Shown: in pieces, positions 52,533 to 62,811 of the stretch
Numbering within the stretch: position 1 is the stretch's first letter
How the letters are laid out: every line of letters starts with the position of its first letter
Assembly (NCBI GenBank): GCA_002748425.1
Contig: PDSJ01000023.1
Location: 41,360 to 105,359, forward strand
Length of the DNA: 64,000 nucleotides
Source of the DNA: a candidate division KSB3 bacterium
Lineage (GTDB): Bacteria > Moduliflexota > Moduliflexia > Moduliflexales > Moduliflexaceae
Reading direction: 5' to 3'
Translations under genes and position numbers: made by a program
Notes under the pieces: model-generated
What the model saw: only the letters and a program-made list of their open reading frames with translations
The model's database searches: none
Told to the model about the DNA's origin: nothing

Positions 52533-55133
52533 TCAGCTCTTTGCTTCCATCCCAATTCGTGTAATTCTACAATCTAAAATTTTTTCGTACGGAACGCCGC
52601 ACACAAGATGAAGGACCTCTTCCGGTTTGATGATGACGTTCTGGTGGGACTCAAGCGTCATTTCCAGGCAAGGAAAGCCGTTTTCATCAGAATGAAGGCT
52701 TAGCACAGCAATATACGGACGTATATCAACAGCTTCCGTACGTTTTTTAAACGTTTCGACAATAAATGTCTCCCGATCGTGAAACTTCTCGACATGTTCT
52801 TGAAAATACGAGAGATCAAAGCCTTGTCGTACAAGTTTTTGTGTTGTTGAGACCCGGACGAAGAATCGTTGAAGCACAGCAGAGAGAGAAGGCGCTCTGA
52901 GTTCAACAGGAACGGCGTTCAACACTCTGATACCGCCCGGCAGCGTCTCGTTCATCTGGTTGACAAAATGTTCCGCATCGACACGTTCCGTGAAAAAAAC
53001 ATCCACCAGCTCGCGAAGCCCTTCCACGCCTACCGGAAGGGCCGGGCCAAAGGAAATGTACGGATGCGGATGAAATCCTTGAGAGTAGGCCAGAGGAGCA
53101 GCAATCCGGGCCGTTGCGCGTTGAAACATACGTGCCAGTTCACGATGTGATAAAAAGCGCAGCAACGCCGTCTTCGTGTAGGTCAGGCGAAGCCGATAGC
53201 CCTTTGGAAGAGCTTCTGCACGCTGTTTCTTGGCAGGGGGGCCACTTTTGGCTGAAGAGTTAAATTCTGTGGGAGACGTGGCAGACCTGCACTCGTCTGC
53301 TCTTGCATCGATCTGGTGCAGCTCGTCGGAACACAAACCGCAGCGCCGGCAATGCCGATCGCAGGGACCTGTGCCCTGTGCCTCTAATGCCTTGCTTCGC
53401 TCTTGCCATAAATAGCGTTTTGACACGCCGCTTTTGAGATGAGACCAGGGAAAGACTTCCTTTTCCGAACGCTCGCGGTAGAGGTAGAATTCGGGATCAA
53501 TACCGCTCTTTTCAAAGGCCCTGGTCCAGGTTGAAAAATGAAAATGTTCGTGCCAACCGTCAAATTTCGCTCCTGATGCATGCGCTTCCAGTAAGACGCG
53601 ACTTAAACGGCGATCTCCTCTGGCAAAGACCCCCTCTATATAGCTCGAACGTACATTATTCCACTTCATGTCGGCTTTTTGGGAACGTAAACGCCGTTTT
53701 AAGTCTTCCTGTTTGCGATCGAGTTCGTCAACGGACGCCATCGGCTCCCACTGAAACGGGGTGTTCGATTTTGGCACAAAGGAGGAAATGGCGACATGTA
53801 ATTTGATGCGCCTTCTGGAATGACGTGTGCCATGTCTTCGGATCTGCGTCACAAGATCGAGAATGCCGTCAATATCTTCATCAGTTTCGGTAGGCAGCCC
53901 GATCATGAAATAGAGTTTCAGCACGTCCCATCCAGAGGCAAAGGCTTCCTCTGCCGTTTGGAGAATTTCTGCTTTGCTGATACCTTTATTGATGACATTC
54001 CGCAAGCGCTGCGTTCCAGCCTCCGGCGCAATGGTGAAACCGGTTTTTCGAACCCGAAGAATCACGGCGGCCATCTTTTCGGTCAGAGTGCCGACGCGCA
54101 TTGAGGGCAGCGAGAGCGCAACTCGCGAGGCTTCACAATGCTGCATCATTGCCTCCATCAGCGGGGTGATCTGCGAATAGTCGCCGGTGCTTAAGGAGGA
54201 GAGTGAAGTTTCATCGTACCCACTTTGATGCAGCAGAGATTTTGCCAGCTGCAGTACATAGTCCGGTGAGCGTTCTCGCTTAGGGCGATAGATAAATCCA
54301 GCCTGACAGAAGCGGCAGCCCCTCGGACATCCTCGCATCACTTCCAGCGTTAACCGATCGTGGACGGTTTTGAGATATGGTACGAGCGGTGCGGAAAGAT
54401 AGGGAATGTCGTTCAAATCCGGCTCGACGATCCGCAGCACGGACTCCGGAACGTCGGGCGAGATTGGTGATATGTCGGCGATTTCGCCGGAAGGCCGATA
54501 GTGGACTTCGTAGAATGCAGGCACATAGACACCCGGCCAGGAGCAGAGCTCACGCAGCAACTCATGTTTGCCCGATCGGCTCATTTTCCAGTCCCGATAG
54601 CGATCGACGATGCGGGGAACAATACGCTCGCCATCGCCAAACACCACAAAGTCAAAAAAGTCCGCCAGCGGTTCCGGATTGCACGCGCATGGTCCTCCAG
54701 CCATCAGCAAAGGAAAGGGGTCGGGCCGATCCTTTGCAAGCAATGGGATCCCGGCTAACGACAGCATATTGAGAATGTTTGACGCACTCAGCTCGTACTG
54801 CAGCGTAAATCCCAGGAGATCGAAATCAGCGGCAGCCCGATGAGATTCGAGACTGAAGAGCGGAATGTTATTCTCCCGCATCAGCACTTCCATATCGACT
54901 GTCGGTGCGTAAATCCGTTCGGCAAGTACATCCGGGTCCATATTTAAAATTCGGTACAGCAGATGCAGTCCCAGATGTGACATCCCAACTTCATAGCTGT
55001 CGGGAAAACATAAGGCAACCTTTACTCCTGTCTCTTCCCAGTCTTTGCGCACCGCATTCACTTCTCCGCCGACATACTGAATCGGCTTTGCAACATGGGG
55101 GAGTAAAGGGACAATCTGATCCAGCAGAGCCAT
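52533..55133 (-). CDS. TIGR03960/TIGR03936-type B12-binding radical SAM protein
   Basis: 866 residues, a fusion of two proteins often adjacent elsewhere. The N-terminal ~610 residues have a cobalamin-domain-like start (LCFPDSYEVGMSHLGLHLLY), the radical SAM CPRGCRFCQ motif near residue 275, and a later cysteine-rich cluster CDRHCRRCGLC. The C-terminal ~215 residues (LRLTYTKTALLRFLSHREL, AYSQGFHPHPYISFGPALP) are the DUF2344 family. The gene commonly neighbours rng and RNA-modification genes, so a tRNA or ribosome modification is plausible. The exact reaction is not known. Confidence 0.9.
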   Translation of the reverse strand: MALLDQIVPLLPHVAKPIQYVGGEVNAVRKDWEETGVKVALCFPDSYEVGMSHLGLHLLYRILNMDPDVLAERIYAPTVDMEVLMRENNIPLFSLESHRAAADFDLLGFTLQYELSASNILNMLSLAGIPLLAKDRPDPFPLLMAGGPCACNPEPLADFFDFVVFGDGERIVPRIVDRYRDWKMSRSGKHELLRELCSWPGVYVPAFYEVHYRPSGEIADISPISPDVPESVLRIVEPDLNDIPYLSAPLVPYLKTVHDRLTLEVMRGCPRGCRFCQAGFIYRPKRERSPDYVLQLAKSLLHQSGYDETSLSSLSTGDYSQITPLMEAMMQHCEASRVALSLPSMRVGTLTEKMAAVILRVRKTGFTIAPEAGTQRLRNVINKGISKAEILQTAEEAFASGWDVLKLYFMIGLPTETDEDIDGILDLVTQIRRHGTRHSRRRIKLHVAISSFVPKSNTPFQWEPMASVDELDRKQEDLKRRLRSQKADMKWNNVRSSYIEGVFARGDRRLSRVLLEAHASGAKFDGWHEHFHFSTWTRAFEKSGIDPEFYLYRERSEKEVFPWSHLKSGVSKRYLWQERSKALEAQGTGPCDRHCRRCGLCSDELHQIDARADECRSATSPTEFNSSAKSGPPAKKQRAEALPKGYRLRLTYTKTALLRFLSHRELARMFQRATARIAAPLAYSQGFHPHPYISFGPALPVGVEGLRELVDVFFTERVDAEHFVNQMNETLPGGIRVLNAVPVELRAPSLSAVLQRFFVRVSTTQKLVRQGFDLSYFQEHVEKFHDRETFIVETFKKRTEAVDIRPYIAVLSLHSDENGFPCLEMTLESHQNVIIKPEEVLHLVCGVPYEKILDCRITRIGMEAKS

Positions 55134-55136
55134 ATA

Positions 55137-56501
55137 TTAAAAATCAAAACGTCTGTAGCTTACATTTAACAATAAGCCAAGTGCTATTGACGTTGAGAAG
55201 ATTGAAGAGCCTCCATAACTCATGAGCGGAAGAGTCAAGCCGGTGACCGGCATAATACCGGTTGTCACGCCGACATTCACAAACATGTGCACCACTAATA
55301 CCGTCACGACACCGGTCGCAATGAGACGCCCTAATTTATCTTTTGCTCTGGAGGCAATATTCAGTCCTTTTAAAACGAGGACCATGTAAATGCATAACAA
55401 GACCGAAGAACCCGCAAAGCCCCATTCCTCGCTAAATACTGAAAAAATAAAATCAGTATATTGTTCGGGAAGGAACTTCAACTGGCTCTGGGTTCCATTC
55501 TTATAGCCTTTTCCCCATAATCCGCCGGACCCTATCGCAATCTGGGATTGCGTGACATGATACCCGGATCCCAGTGGATCACGGGAAGGATCGATGAAGG
55601 ACAAGATGCGGGTTCGTTGATATTCTTTCAAATTCAACCACACAAACATTGCCGGAAACGTAATGAGACGAAATCGGGGAACCGTGTGGCTCAGAATCGA
55701 TTTTTGAAAGGCTGCTAAGTGCTCAGAGCCGATATTTTTTTCAAGATCGGTTAAAAATTTTTCTTTATCCGTATATTCCTTATTCTGGAGTTTCTGCAGG
55801 CCTTCCAGAACTTTTTGAGGCACATTCTCAACGCGCAGCTGCTCAACGGACCGGTCTGTTAATTTCCAGTAATTGTCCAGCGGCAGCCTGAAAAACGACG
55901 TGAAAATTAGTCCAGCGACGATGATAATCAGTACAGGGCGGAAAAATAGGATTCTCAGCAGGGGCTTTAGATCGATTCCTGCGACAAAGACGGTTGCAAA
56001 AAAAATCGGAAAGAGGAGTATCGACATACCCAGGTCGGGCTCTTTCAAAATCAAGACGACCAGAACGCCCAGGAATCCGCCGGAGATGATGAGATCGCTC
56101 AGAAAAATGGACTCCTTCCTTTTTCCAGAAAAATATTTTGCCAGCGCAAGAATCAACGCAATTTTCGCCAGTTCCGAGGGTTGCAGCGTTAACGGACCGA
56201 TTTTGATCCAGCGCACGGCCCCCATAATTTTCTGGCCAAAAAGCAGCACTGCCGCGAGCAAAGCCGCAACCGTCGCATAAAATGGGTAGGCTAATGCGCT
56301 CAAGAGATGGTAATCAATACTGGTGACCAAAGCGATCAGGAAAAAACCGATTGCAAACCATCCGGCCTGCTTCAGCACAAGGCTTCGGGGATCATTGCTT
56401 GTAGAAGAAATGCTGTGAATCGTCAAAAGACTGATCCCTGCAAGCAAGAGGGTCGCGATCACAATTGTCCATTCTAATTTATCGTAAAAAGGTCGAGCCA
56501 T
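55137..56501 (-). CDS. rodA: RodA SEDS-family peptidoglycan polymerase
   Basis: 454 residues with about ten membrane helices. The SEDS core is seen in AVRWIKIGPLTLQPSELAKI, LKEPDLGMSILLFPIFF, RTRILSFIDPSRDPLGSGYH, SQIAIGSGGLWGKGYKNGTQSQLKFLPEQYTDFIF and PVTGLTLPLMSYGGSS. RodA polymerises glycan strands with PBP2 for elongation. It has an extra ~75-residue loop around residues 205-280, longer than in E. coli. It overlaps no neighbour and follows mrdA on the same strand. Confidence 0.94.
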   Translation of the reverse strand: MARPFYDKLEWTIVIATLLLAGISLLTIHSISSTSNDPRSLVLKQAGWFAIGFFLIALVTSIDYHLLSALAYPFYATVAALLAAVLLFGQKIMGAVRWIKIGPLTLQPSELAKIALILALAKYFSGKRKESIFLSDLIISGGFLGVLVVLILKEPDLGMSILLFPIFFATVFVAGIDLKPLLRILFFRPVLIIIVAGLIFTSFFRLPLDNYWKLTDRSVEQLRVENVPQKVLEGLQKLQNKEYTDKEKFLTDLEKNIGSEHLAAFQKSILSHTVPRFRLITFPAMFVWLNLKEYQRTRILSFIDPSRDPLGSGYHVTQSQIAIGSGGLWGKGYKNGTQSQLKFLPEQYTDFIFSVFSEEWGFAGSSVLLCIYMVLVLKGLNIASRAKDKLGRLIATGVVTVLVVHMFVNVGVTTGIMPVTGLTLPLMSYGGSSIFSTSIALGLLLNVSYRRFDF

Positions 56502-56573
56502 TGTGTAGTGCTTCAGTCGTCAATGCATGCCGTTGTGGGCGTCTCGATGCGTCTTTTCCCGGCACAGCAGAGC

Positions 56574-58481
56574 TTAAGTTTCGGGCAGAATCCGTCCTCC
56601 CTGCTTCACGAGGAAATCCTGTGGTTTATAGAGGCGTTCGTAGATATATTTGGCGACCGGCGCGGCACTGCGCGAGCCTCCCATGCCATGTTCCACTAAA
56701 ATAGCCATCGCGATTTCAGGATGGTCTGCCGGGGCAAAGGTCACAAACCAGCCGTGATCGCGCAACTTTTCAGGTAAGTCTTCTTGCTCGCCTTTTTGCA
56801 GCCGCACGACCTGTGCTGTCCCGGTCTTTCCACTAAACTCAAAATCTTCTATTTTCACCCCTCGCCCCGAACCTCGTTTCCCGTTGACAACCAACCACAT
56901 CCCTTCACGGATGATTTGCAGATATTCAGGAGCGATCGGCACCTGCCTGACAACTTCTGGTTCAAATTCTTCCAAGATGTCGCCATTGGCTTTTCTGATG
57001 CTTTTGATCAGCATTGGTTTATACAACGTCCCCCCATTCGCAATCGCAGCAGTCATCATTGCCAGCTGAAGCGGTGTGACCGTGACATAGCCTTGACCGA
57101 TTGCTGCATCCATTGTTTCAGCAGGATACCAGCGTTCTCCGATCGTTTCTTCTTTCCATGCCTTTGTCGGAATCAGTCCGGGGTCCTCATTCGGCAGCTC
57201 AATGCCTGTTTTTGCACTGAAACCATAGCTTTTGGCATAATAGGCGAGCTTGTCGATGCCTAATTCCAGAGACGCTCTGTAAAAAAATACGTTACATGAT
57301 TGTTCCAGGGCCTGTTTGAGGTTCAGATAATTGTGCCCTGCAGATTTCCAACACCGTTTCAAGGCATTGGCGAGTCTGACAGAACCAGCGCAATGTAAGG
57401 CGGTTCTGTCCGAGACCACGTGTTCTTGTAACAGGGCGGAGCCTATCATCGGTTTAAAGGTCGAACCCGGAGCGTAGTGGTTTTGGATTGTTTTGTTCCG
57501 CAAGGGTTTTTTGTCATTCCCGATCAGGCGCTTCCACTCCTTGTTTGAAATTCCTCCCGCAAAGAGGTTTGGATTGAAGGCCGGGCGACTGACCATCGCT
57601 AAAATGTGGCCGTTTTCGGGATCGACAGCCACGACAGCTCCAGCGTTCTCTCCCAGTGCTTCCTCGGCAATCATTTGAATACGTAAATTGATTGTGAGGG
57701 CGACATTATGTCCTGGAACGGGATTTTTTTCGTTAATCGTGCCAAGCTCCCGGCCTGACGCGTTGACCTCGGTTTGTTTTCCGCCGGGAATACCGCTGAG
57801 ATAGGCATTCAGCGTCTTTTCCACACCGCTTTTTCCGATAAGATCGCCTGGTTTGGCATTGGGATATGTCTCTTTGTCCTCGAGCTGTTGCTCACTGATC
57901 TCTCCGAGATAACCTAAAACATGACATACCGTTTCATCATAGATGTTATTCCGTAACGGTTCCACCTCTACGAAGACTCCCGGCAACTCAATTTTATGCT
58001 CTTCAAGGTAGGCGACCGTCTGCATGTTGACATCGCGTTGGATGAGAATCGGTTCAAATTTCGGACGGCGGGACCGTTCGACTTTTTTGATGACATCTTC
58101 CCGGGAAAGAGGAGGCTGGAGTCGGAGTCCCCTCAGTCGATCGGCCGCCCTTTCAAGTGCATTCCGTTTCATCCTGGAATCTGCCCGGGATCCTGCTGCT
58201 GCATAGATGTCTTCTGGAATAACATACACATTAAAGCTCGGCCGATTGCGCACGAGCGGGAAGCCGTCCGTGTCGCTGATAATTCCACGCGGCGCTTTTA
58301 CGCGGAGCAGACGAATCCGGTTTTCTTCAGATTTCTTGAGGTACTGATGGCCCTGAATAATTTGAAGATACCAGAGGCGTGCAGATAACACCCCAAACAA
58401 AAGCACCACAACTGCAATATATATATTCAGTCGAAAGGCTGCCGTGTTGTTATTCGATCCAGGCAAAGTTCTCATCATCAA
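56574..58481 (-). CDS. mrdA: Penicillin-binding protein 2 (elongation transpeptidase)
   Basis: 635 residues. A single N-terminal membrane helix is followed by the pedestal domain and the transpeptidase domain: SxxK in APGSTFKPM, SxN in EQSCNVF, and KTG in FSGKTGTAQV. All catalytic motifs are intact. PBP2 crosslinks the wall made by RodA, the gene directly downstream. The 290 bases before it hold its promoter and that of the divergent DUF4911 gene. Confidence 0.95.
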   Translation of the reverse strand: MMMRTLPGSNNNTAAFRLNIYIAVVVLLFGVLSARLWYLQIIQGHQYLKKSEENRIRLLRVKAPRGIISDTDGFPLVRNRPSFNVYVIPEDIYAAAGSRADSRMKRNALERAADRLRGLRLQPPLSREDVIKKVERSRRPKFEPILIQRDVNMQTVAYLEEHKIELPGVFVEVEPLRNNIYDETVCHVLGYLGEISEQQLEDKETYPNAKPGDLIGKSGVEKTLNAYLSGIPGGKQTEVNASGRELGTINEKNPVPGHNVALTINLRIQMIAEEALGENAGAVVAVDPENGHILAMVSRPAFNPNLFAGGISNKEWKRLIGNDKKPLRNKTIQNHYAPGSTFKPMIGSALLQEHVVSDRTALHCAGSVRLANALKRCWKSAGHNYLNLKQALEQSCNVFFYRASLELGIDKLAYYAKSYGFSAKTGIELPNEDPGLIPTKAWKEETIGERWYPAETMDAAIGQGYVTVTPLQLAMMTAAIANGGTLYKPMLIKSIRKANGDILEEFEPEVVRQVPIAPEYLQIIREGMWLVVNGKRGSGRGVKIEDFEFSGKTGTAQVVRLQKGEQEDLPEKLRDHGWFVTFAPADHPEIAMAILVEHGMGGSRSAAPVAKYIYERLYKPQDFLVKQGGRILPET

Positions 58482-58842
58482 AGAACACTCTCTGTCATAT
58501 CACCGTCAATTGTTTCCTTAATCTGTCCGGACCTTCATCGATCATAAAAAATTTCAGCGCTTCCACTATTGTAAGTGTCCGGGATACCGCATTGCGCGAG
58601 CAGGTTTACAAAAGATAGCAAGAACATCTCAAGCCGGGCGTTTTTGTCAAGCCTTTTATTCTTGACTGCCGGCAGCCCGCTGTCTGCAACGTGCAAAAAT
58701 CTTGCTGTCTGTTGCAGCTGCATGAAACTTACACAGTTCTCCTGAAAAAAATAATTGACATTTTACGCTGATGTTTCTTCGTTGTTCGGGGTGCAAGATA
58801 TCCGAAATGTATTTTCGCGAATTAGCTGTCATTCAGACCTCG

Positions 58843-59106
58843 ATGCCTGAGAATACAGAACCGCAGACCATGGACACTATTACATATCGCGCTGTCATCG
58901 ACAAAAGTCAAATCGGCTATTTGAACAGTATTATTGATAGCTATGAAGGACTTGCCGTTGTCAGAACGATGGACGCCCCGTCTGGAATTGTTGAACTTTG
59001 GATCAGCCCTGCCCTTGAGGAACTTGTCAATCAGATCGTCGAGGACATTGCCGATGAAATCGGTCTGAAAAGTTATTACAAGGCTAAATTCCGCCTCAGT
59101 ACTTAG
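58843..59106 (+). CDS. DUF4911 domain protein
   Basis: A small soluble protein of about 87 residues from ATG 58843. The frame is open from 58771, and 58870 (MDTITYR) is also possible. The body, YLNSIIDSYEGLAVVRTMD followed by GIVELWISPALEELVNQIVED, fits the DUF4911 family of no known function. Its stop overlaps the stop of the convergent response regulator gene by a few bases. Confidence 0.72.
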   Translation: MPENTEPQTMDTITYRAVIDKSQIGYLNSIIDSYEGLAVVRTMDAPSGIVELWISPALEELVNQIVEDIADEIGLKSYYKAKFRLST

Positions 59107-59474
59107 TAGTTATCTTTCAAAATCGAGTTGACTTTTTCCACGACTTTGATCGGGCTGAAAGGCTTGGTCATGTATTCATCTGCCTGCACTTGCTCCTTCT
59201 CCTCAGGACTCAGTTCGACACCGCGCGCAGTAAGAATGATCACATAGATGCTCTTTGTCTCTGGATTGGCCTTAAGCTCCTGACACGCTTCATACCCGTT
59301 TTTTTGGGGCATCATCACGTCCAGAAAAATCAAATCCGGTTTTTCTGCCTGCGCCATCTGAAGGCATTCTACGCCGTTTGAAGCGGTTAAGACCGTATAG
59401 CCTTTTTTTTTCAAAATGAACATTAGCGGTCGGACGATCGAGGGCTCATCATCGACTACAAGGATTTTCTGCAT
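59103..59474 (-). CDS. Single-domain response regulator (CheY-like)
   Basis: 123 residues from ATG 59474. The phospho-acceptor Asp is in DLIFLDVMMPQ, with the DD pair in VVDDEPS, the Thr in LTARG and the Lys in MTKPF. No output domain is present. It lies 38 bases after a SpoIIE-type phosphatase gene on the same strand, so the two are probably one signalling unit. No kinase is adjacent. Confidence 0.9.
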   Translation of the reverse strand: MQKILVVDDEPSIVRPLMFILKKKGYTVLTASNGVECLQMAQAEKPDLIFLDVMMPQKNGYEACQELKANPETKSIYVIILTARGVELSPEEKEQVQADEYMTKPFSPIKVVEKVNSILKDNY

Positions 59475-59511
59475 AGTATCTCTACAACTCTCCAAACGCC
59501 ATTGATATCCG

Positions 59512-61236
59512 TTAATGTATTTTTAACACAACAACGGTAATATCATCTGAGCGCAGAGTCGTTCCGCTGTATCGTTCCAGTTCTGTGTAAATAATGTCAA
59601 GCAGCTCATGAGAGGCACACTCCCAGTTAGACTCAAGTACGTCACACAAGCGGTGGAGTTTGAACATCTCGCCGCCCTCATTGACGGCTTCGACCACTCC
59701 ATCGGTATAAAAAATCACAAAGTCGCCTTTCTGGAGTTGGATGCTCCTTTCTTCAAAATCTACTGTCTCCAGCATCCCGATCAGCATGCCGTCTGTATCC
59801 AGGAAAGATGGCTTCCCCTGCCGCAACACGATCGGATGATTGTGCCCTCCATTGGAGTAGAGCAGTGTGCGAGTGCGGACGTCATATTCAGCATAGAACA
59901 TGGTAATAAAAAGTTCGGCATGCGTTAAATCGTCATATAAGACGAAATTGGTATTCCCGAGAATTCTCGCCGGAGAATGCTCGGTTAATACTTCCGAACG
60001 CAAGGTGCTCCGGGCAGCAGCCATCATCAGGGCTGCCCCGACGTTGTGCCCGGAGACATCAGCGATAACCAAGCCCAGTTTGTTATCTGGACTGAGGAAG
60101 AAATCGTAATAGTCACCTCCGACCTGTGTTGCCGGCAAACAGCGCCCTGCCAGTTCGATTCCGGGAACGTCAGGCGGTTTTGCCGGCAAGAGTCCCATCT
60201 GAATCTGCTGCGCGATTTCCATCTCGCGTTTGACGCGTTCCGCATCTTTTACTTTTTCAATCAGGCTGATATTGTAGAGTGACATCGCCGCCTGCGAAGC
60301 GATCGCTTTGACCAGCTGCAGATCGCCGGAGGTGAACATGTCCGATGACTGCTTGTCAGTCATATTGATCACCCCCATGACTTTTTCTTCGGTTTGCTTC
60401 GGCGTACAAATCATCGGTACTGAGAGAAAAGACTGTTTTTTATATCCTCGCAGGGAGTGCGCGTTACGGCCCGTCTGGTTACCCTGATTTTGAGACGACG
60501 GGTCATCCTGGAAAAAGCGCTGGTCGGCGTTTTCGATCAGTTTATGCTCTCTGGAGCTGAAAACATGACCGCTCACGCCCTCACCAGGAGCAATGGAAAG
60601 ACGCTTCAACTCATCCTCAGACAACGCAATCCCAGACGATGCGGCGATAAACAAGCGATCGCTCTTTTCGTCATAAAGCATGACGGAAGCCTTATCCACT
60701 CCGATGACTCGTATCGCTTTCTTGAGAATAACGTCACAGACGGTTTTCGGATCGAAGACCGCTCCCAAACCTTCTGTAATGTCATAGATGAGATTGACTT
60801 CATTGTAACGCTCAATCAATTCTTCGGTCAAGTTCTCTAATTCATATTCTGAATAGATTTTTTCACTCAGGATATCCGCCAGCAGCTGGGGTCCGAGCGT
60901 AGGAATCTCATCTGAGGGCGGCTCGCCTTCATGCAAGAGCAAAATATACGCGTCAAGTTCATCCCTGACATAAAGAGGGGTGACTGAAAGCAGATCCGGA
61001 TGGGGGGCATCAGGGTTTTCGAAGCGGATCAGATCCTGCCGGCGATCGACGCAGTAGCGAAGCGTTCCATATTCTGAAAAACCTTGCCGCGTTGAATTGA
61101 TAACCACACGTCCTTGCAAATCGATCAAACTGAGCGGAAAGCGAAGAACGTCCTCAAAACGTGTGAATAATTGTTCGACGAACTCTTGCCCCAGAATTTC
61201 TACAATACGAGGGACCAGAGAAGCGTTTGTCTTCAT
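59512..61236 (-). CDS. GAF-domain SpoIIE-type (PP2C) serine phosphatase
   Basis: 574 residues. An N-terminal sensory region (about 1-130) resembles PocR-like domains, with LIDLQGRVVINSTRQGF. A coiled linker leads to a GAF domain (about 150-325). The PPM/SpoIIE phosphatase starts near MEIAQQIQMGLLPAKPP and has the metal motifs GGDYYDFF and GLVIADVSGHNVGAALMMA, then NGGHNHPIV and FYTDGVVEA, DDITVVVLKI. RsbU-type enzymes of this form dephosphorylate anti-anti-sigma factors. No such factor is encoded next to it; a CheY-like regulator follows. Confidence 0.92.
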   Translation of the reverse strand: MKTNASLVPRIVEILGQEFVEQLFTRFEDVLRFPLSLIDLQGRVVINSTRQGFSEYGTLRYCVDRRQDLIRFENPDAPHPDLLSVTPLYVRDELDAYILLLHEGEPPSDEIPTLGPQLLADILSEKIYSEYELENLTEELIERYNEVNLIYDITEGLGAVFDPKTVCDVILKKAIRVIGVDKASVMLYDEKSDRLFIAASSGIALSEDELKRLSIAPGEGVSGHVFSSREHKLIENADQRFFQDDPSSQNQGNQTGRNAHSLRGYKKQSFLSVPMICTPKQTEEKVMGVINMTDKQSSDMFTSGDLQLVKAIASQAAMSLYNISLIEKVKDAERVKREMEIAQQIQMGLLPAKPPDVPGIELAGRCLPATQVGGDYYDFFLSPDNKLGLVIADVSGHNVGAALMMAAARSTLRSEVLTEHSPARILGNTNFVLYDDLTHAELFITMFYAEYDVRTRTLLYSNGGHNHPIVLRQGKPSFLDTDGMLIGMLETVDFEERSIQLQKGDFVIFYTDGVVEAVNEGGEMFKLHRLCDVLESNWECASHELLDIIYTELERYSGTTLRSDDITVVVLKIH

Positions 61237-61464
61237 AAGGATTGTTCTCTCATCTCAAAAAAGCACATGTTTTGTCAGACAGCGGAGTTTCTATGTTGGG
61301 AATCTATAGAATATACCCAAGTCGATACTGTGTCAAGCCTTTATTTTCTGAAAAGCTGTAAAGATGTCAAAATGAAAATATTCTTGCGAATTTGACGCCT
61401 TTACCCGGCCTTTCAAGGTCTTTTTTCTTCTTGACTTTTTTGAAGCTTTGTAAAAAAACAGGCT

Positions 61465-62030
61465 CCATTGGATATGGATGCTGATGGGGCAAATAGTCGT
61501 CTTGCTATCCATCGTGATTGTCAGTTTCCTGACAACGATGGCGGATCCTGTAAGGTTCATGATACGGTTAACACAACGTGGTGTCATGTGAACTTTTTCC
61601 AGGATGAGTGTGTGTGCTGCCTGCACGGAGACCCAGGGATAACCTGTGATGACGGACGCGTGAAACTGATTTCACCGGTGTGGGAATGTTGGATAAATAT
61701 GTTGAACACGCGTTATCAGAGGAGGACTTCTCTGATACTGCCAGTCTTGGCAGTGATGAAAGCTCCATTGCCAAAGGGCACAATGACATAAGTCTCTTTA
61801 TTGATGTAAAACGGCGTCGTACTATTCATGTGAGTACAGGAAAGAGTCATGAAACGGCCGGCGATTTTGTTGAACATGTAGAGGCTCATGGCGGCAGGGC
61901 CGCACAAGTCTCAGAGGTCAGCTGTGATCTGTCGCCAGCCTTCATCAAAGGTGTCAGAGAACACTTCCCCAATACACAAATCACTTTTGATACGGGTCAC
62001 ATTGTAAAAAAAATTATCAATGAAGCTGTT
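61465..62030 (+). pseudogene. Relic of an ISL3-family transposase
   Basis: Two blocks in different frames. The first (about 61465-61685) reads the N-terminal zinc-ribbon region, VHDTVNTTW, NFFQDEC and ITCDDGRVKLISPVW. The second (61680-62030) reads the start of the DDE core: SDESSIAKGHNDISLFIDV, VSEVSCDLSPAFIKGV, EHFPNTQITFDTGH and INEAV. The aspartates of the first two catalytic sites appear (DES and CDLS). About 40 residues between the blocks and the whole C-terminal half are lost. No terminal inverted repeats are recognised. The region is A+T-rich. Confidence 0.8.
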
Positions 62031-62691
62031 TGTTACAATATCAGCGTTAATCATTCTTCTTGTTGTCTGTGGAGTTGTTTACGATCGCAAGAAGAATAAT
62101 CTGCCCTTGCCATCAGTCTTAGCTGATAACGGTTTTCATAAACAACACGAGACAACGCCTGTCGTACAAAATGTTATAAAATCTTTTCTCTTTTTTGATG
62201 ATATCGATGAGGTTTATCAGGGAACAGGTCTAAAAAACTGGGATCAGAACAGTTGGTTGTTACGCGTTGATTCAGGCTGTGAAGACTCTCAGACAGATGT
62301 GTTAGTTTGGCAGCAAGATCTTGTAAATATGCCAGATTTTGTGATTGGGAGCTGTGTAGGAATACACACTCTCAACAAAATGATCAGATTCACGACAGAA
62401 GATATTTTTAAGAGTCTTTCGATAAAACTGTTACCGCAGGAACAGCAGCCATTTTTGTCAAAAAGAAAGGGACTTCTGCTTTATTCTAACAAAAGTAATG
62501 CATTAACTGATACGCTTGATGAGAACTTGTTTCAATATTTACACAATCTACCACTCAAAATTAGTGTTATGCATTACAACGGCACACTGTGTTGCTGGAC
62601 TCAAGAGCGTTCGAAAGTTGATCTGCTTTTTGAGGCATGCACAGTGATCAGAAGCGTATTTGAAAGCAAGCCGTTTCATACGACAGCGTAA
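62020..62691 (+). CDS. Orphan membrane-anchored or secreted protein
   Basis: 223 residues. The start has a hydrophobic signal or anchor (KLFVTISALIILLVVCGVVY), then a soluble domain with no family that I recognise (VLVWQQDLVNMPDFVIGS, NKMIRFTTEDIF, PLKISVMHYNGTLCCWTQ). Its ATG lies inside the last conserved codons of the ISL3 relic (INEAV), so the gene begins in transposase DNA. Codon use is A+T-rich like the surrounding zone. It may be a recent arrival or chimera. Confidence 0.6.
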   Translation: MKLFVTISALIILLVVCGVVYDRKKNNLPLPSVLADNGFHKQHETTPVVQNVIKSFLFFDDIDEVYQGTGLKNWDQNSWLLRVDSGCEDSQTDVLVWQQDLVNMPDFVIGSCVGIHTLNKMIRFTTEDIFKSLSIKLLPQEQQPFLSKRKGLLLYSNKSNALTDTLDENLFQYLHNLPLKISVMHYNGTLCCWTQERSKVDLLFEACTVIRSVFESKPFHTTA

Positions 62692-62733
62692 ACTATGCGG
62701 CACAGGTGAAGTTCACATTTGACGAAAAAGATA

Positions 62734-62811
62734 ATGAAAATATGCTACATGACAATTTGCTGTATTCTGCTGACAACAGCTTTATGTTTTGCTCAGGGTG
62801 GGACTCGTTGA
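62734..62811 (+). other. Truncated signal-peptide-like frame
   Basis: 25 codons that read MKICYMTICCILLTTALCFA and then stop after QGGTR. This looks like the export signal of a secreted protein whose body has been lost or shifted out of frame. Nothing recognisable follows in 62812-63154. It is only a candidate relic. Confidence 0.3.
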
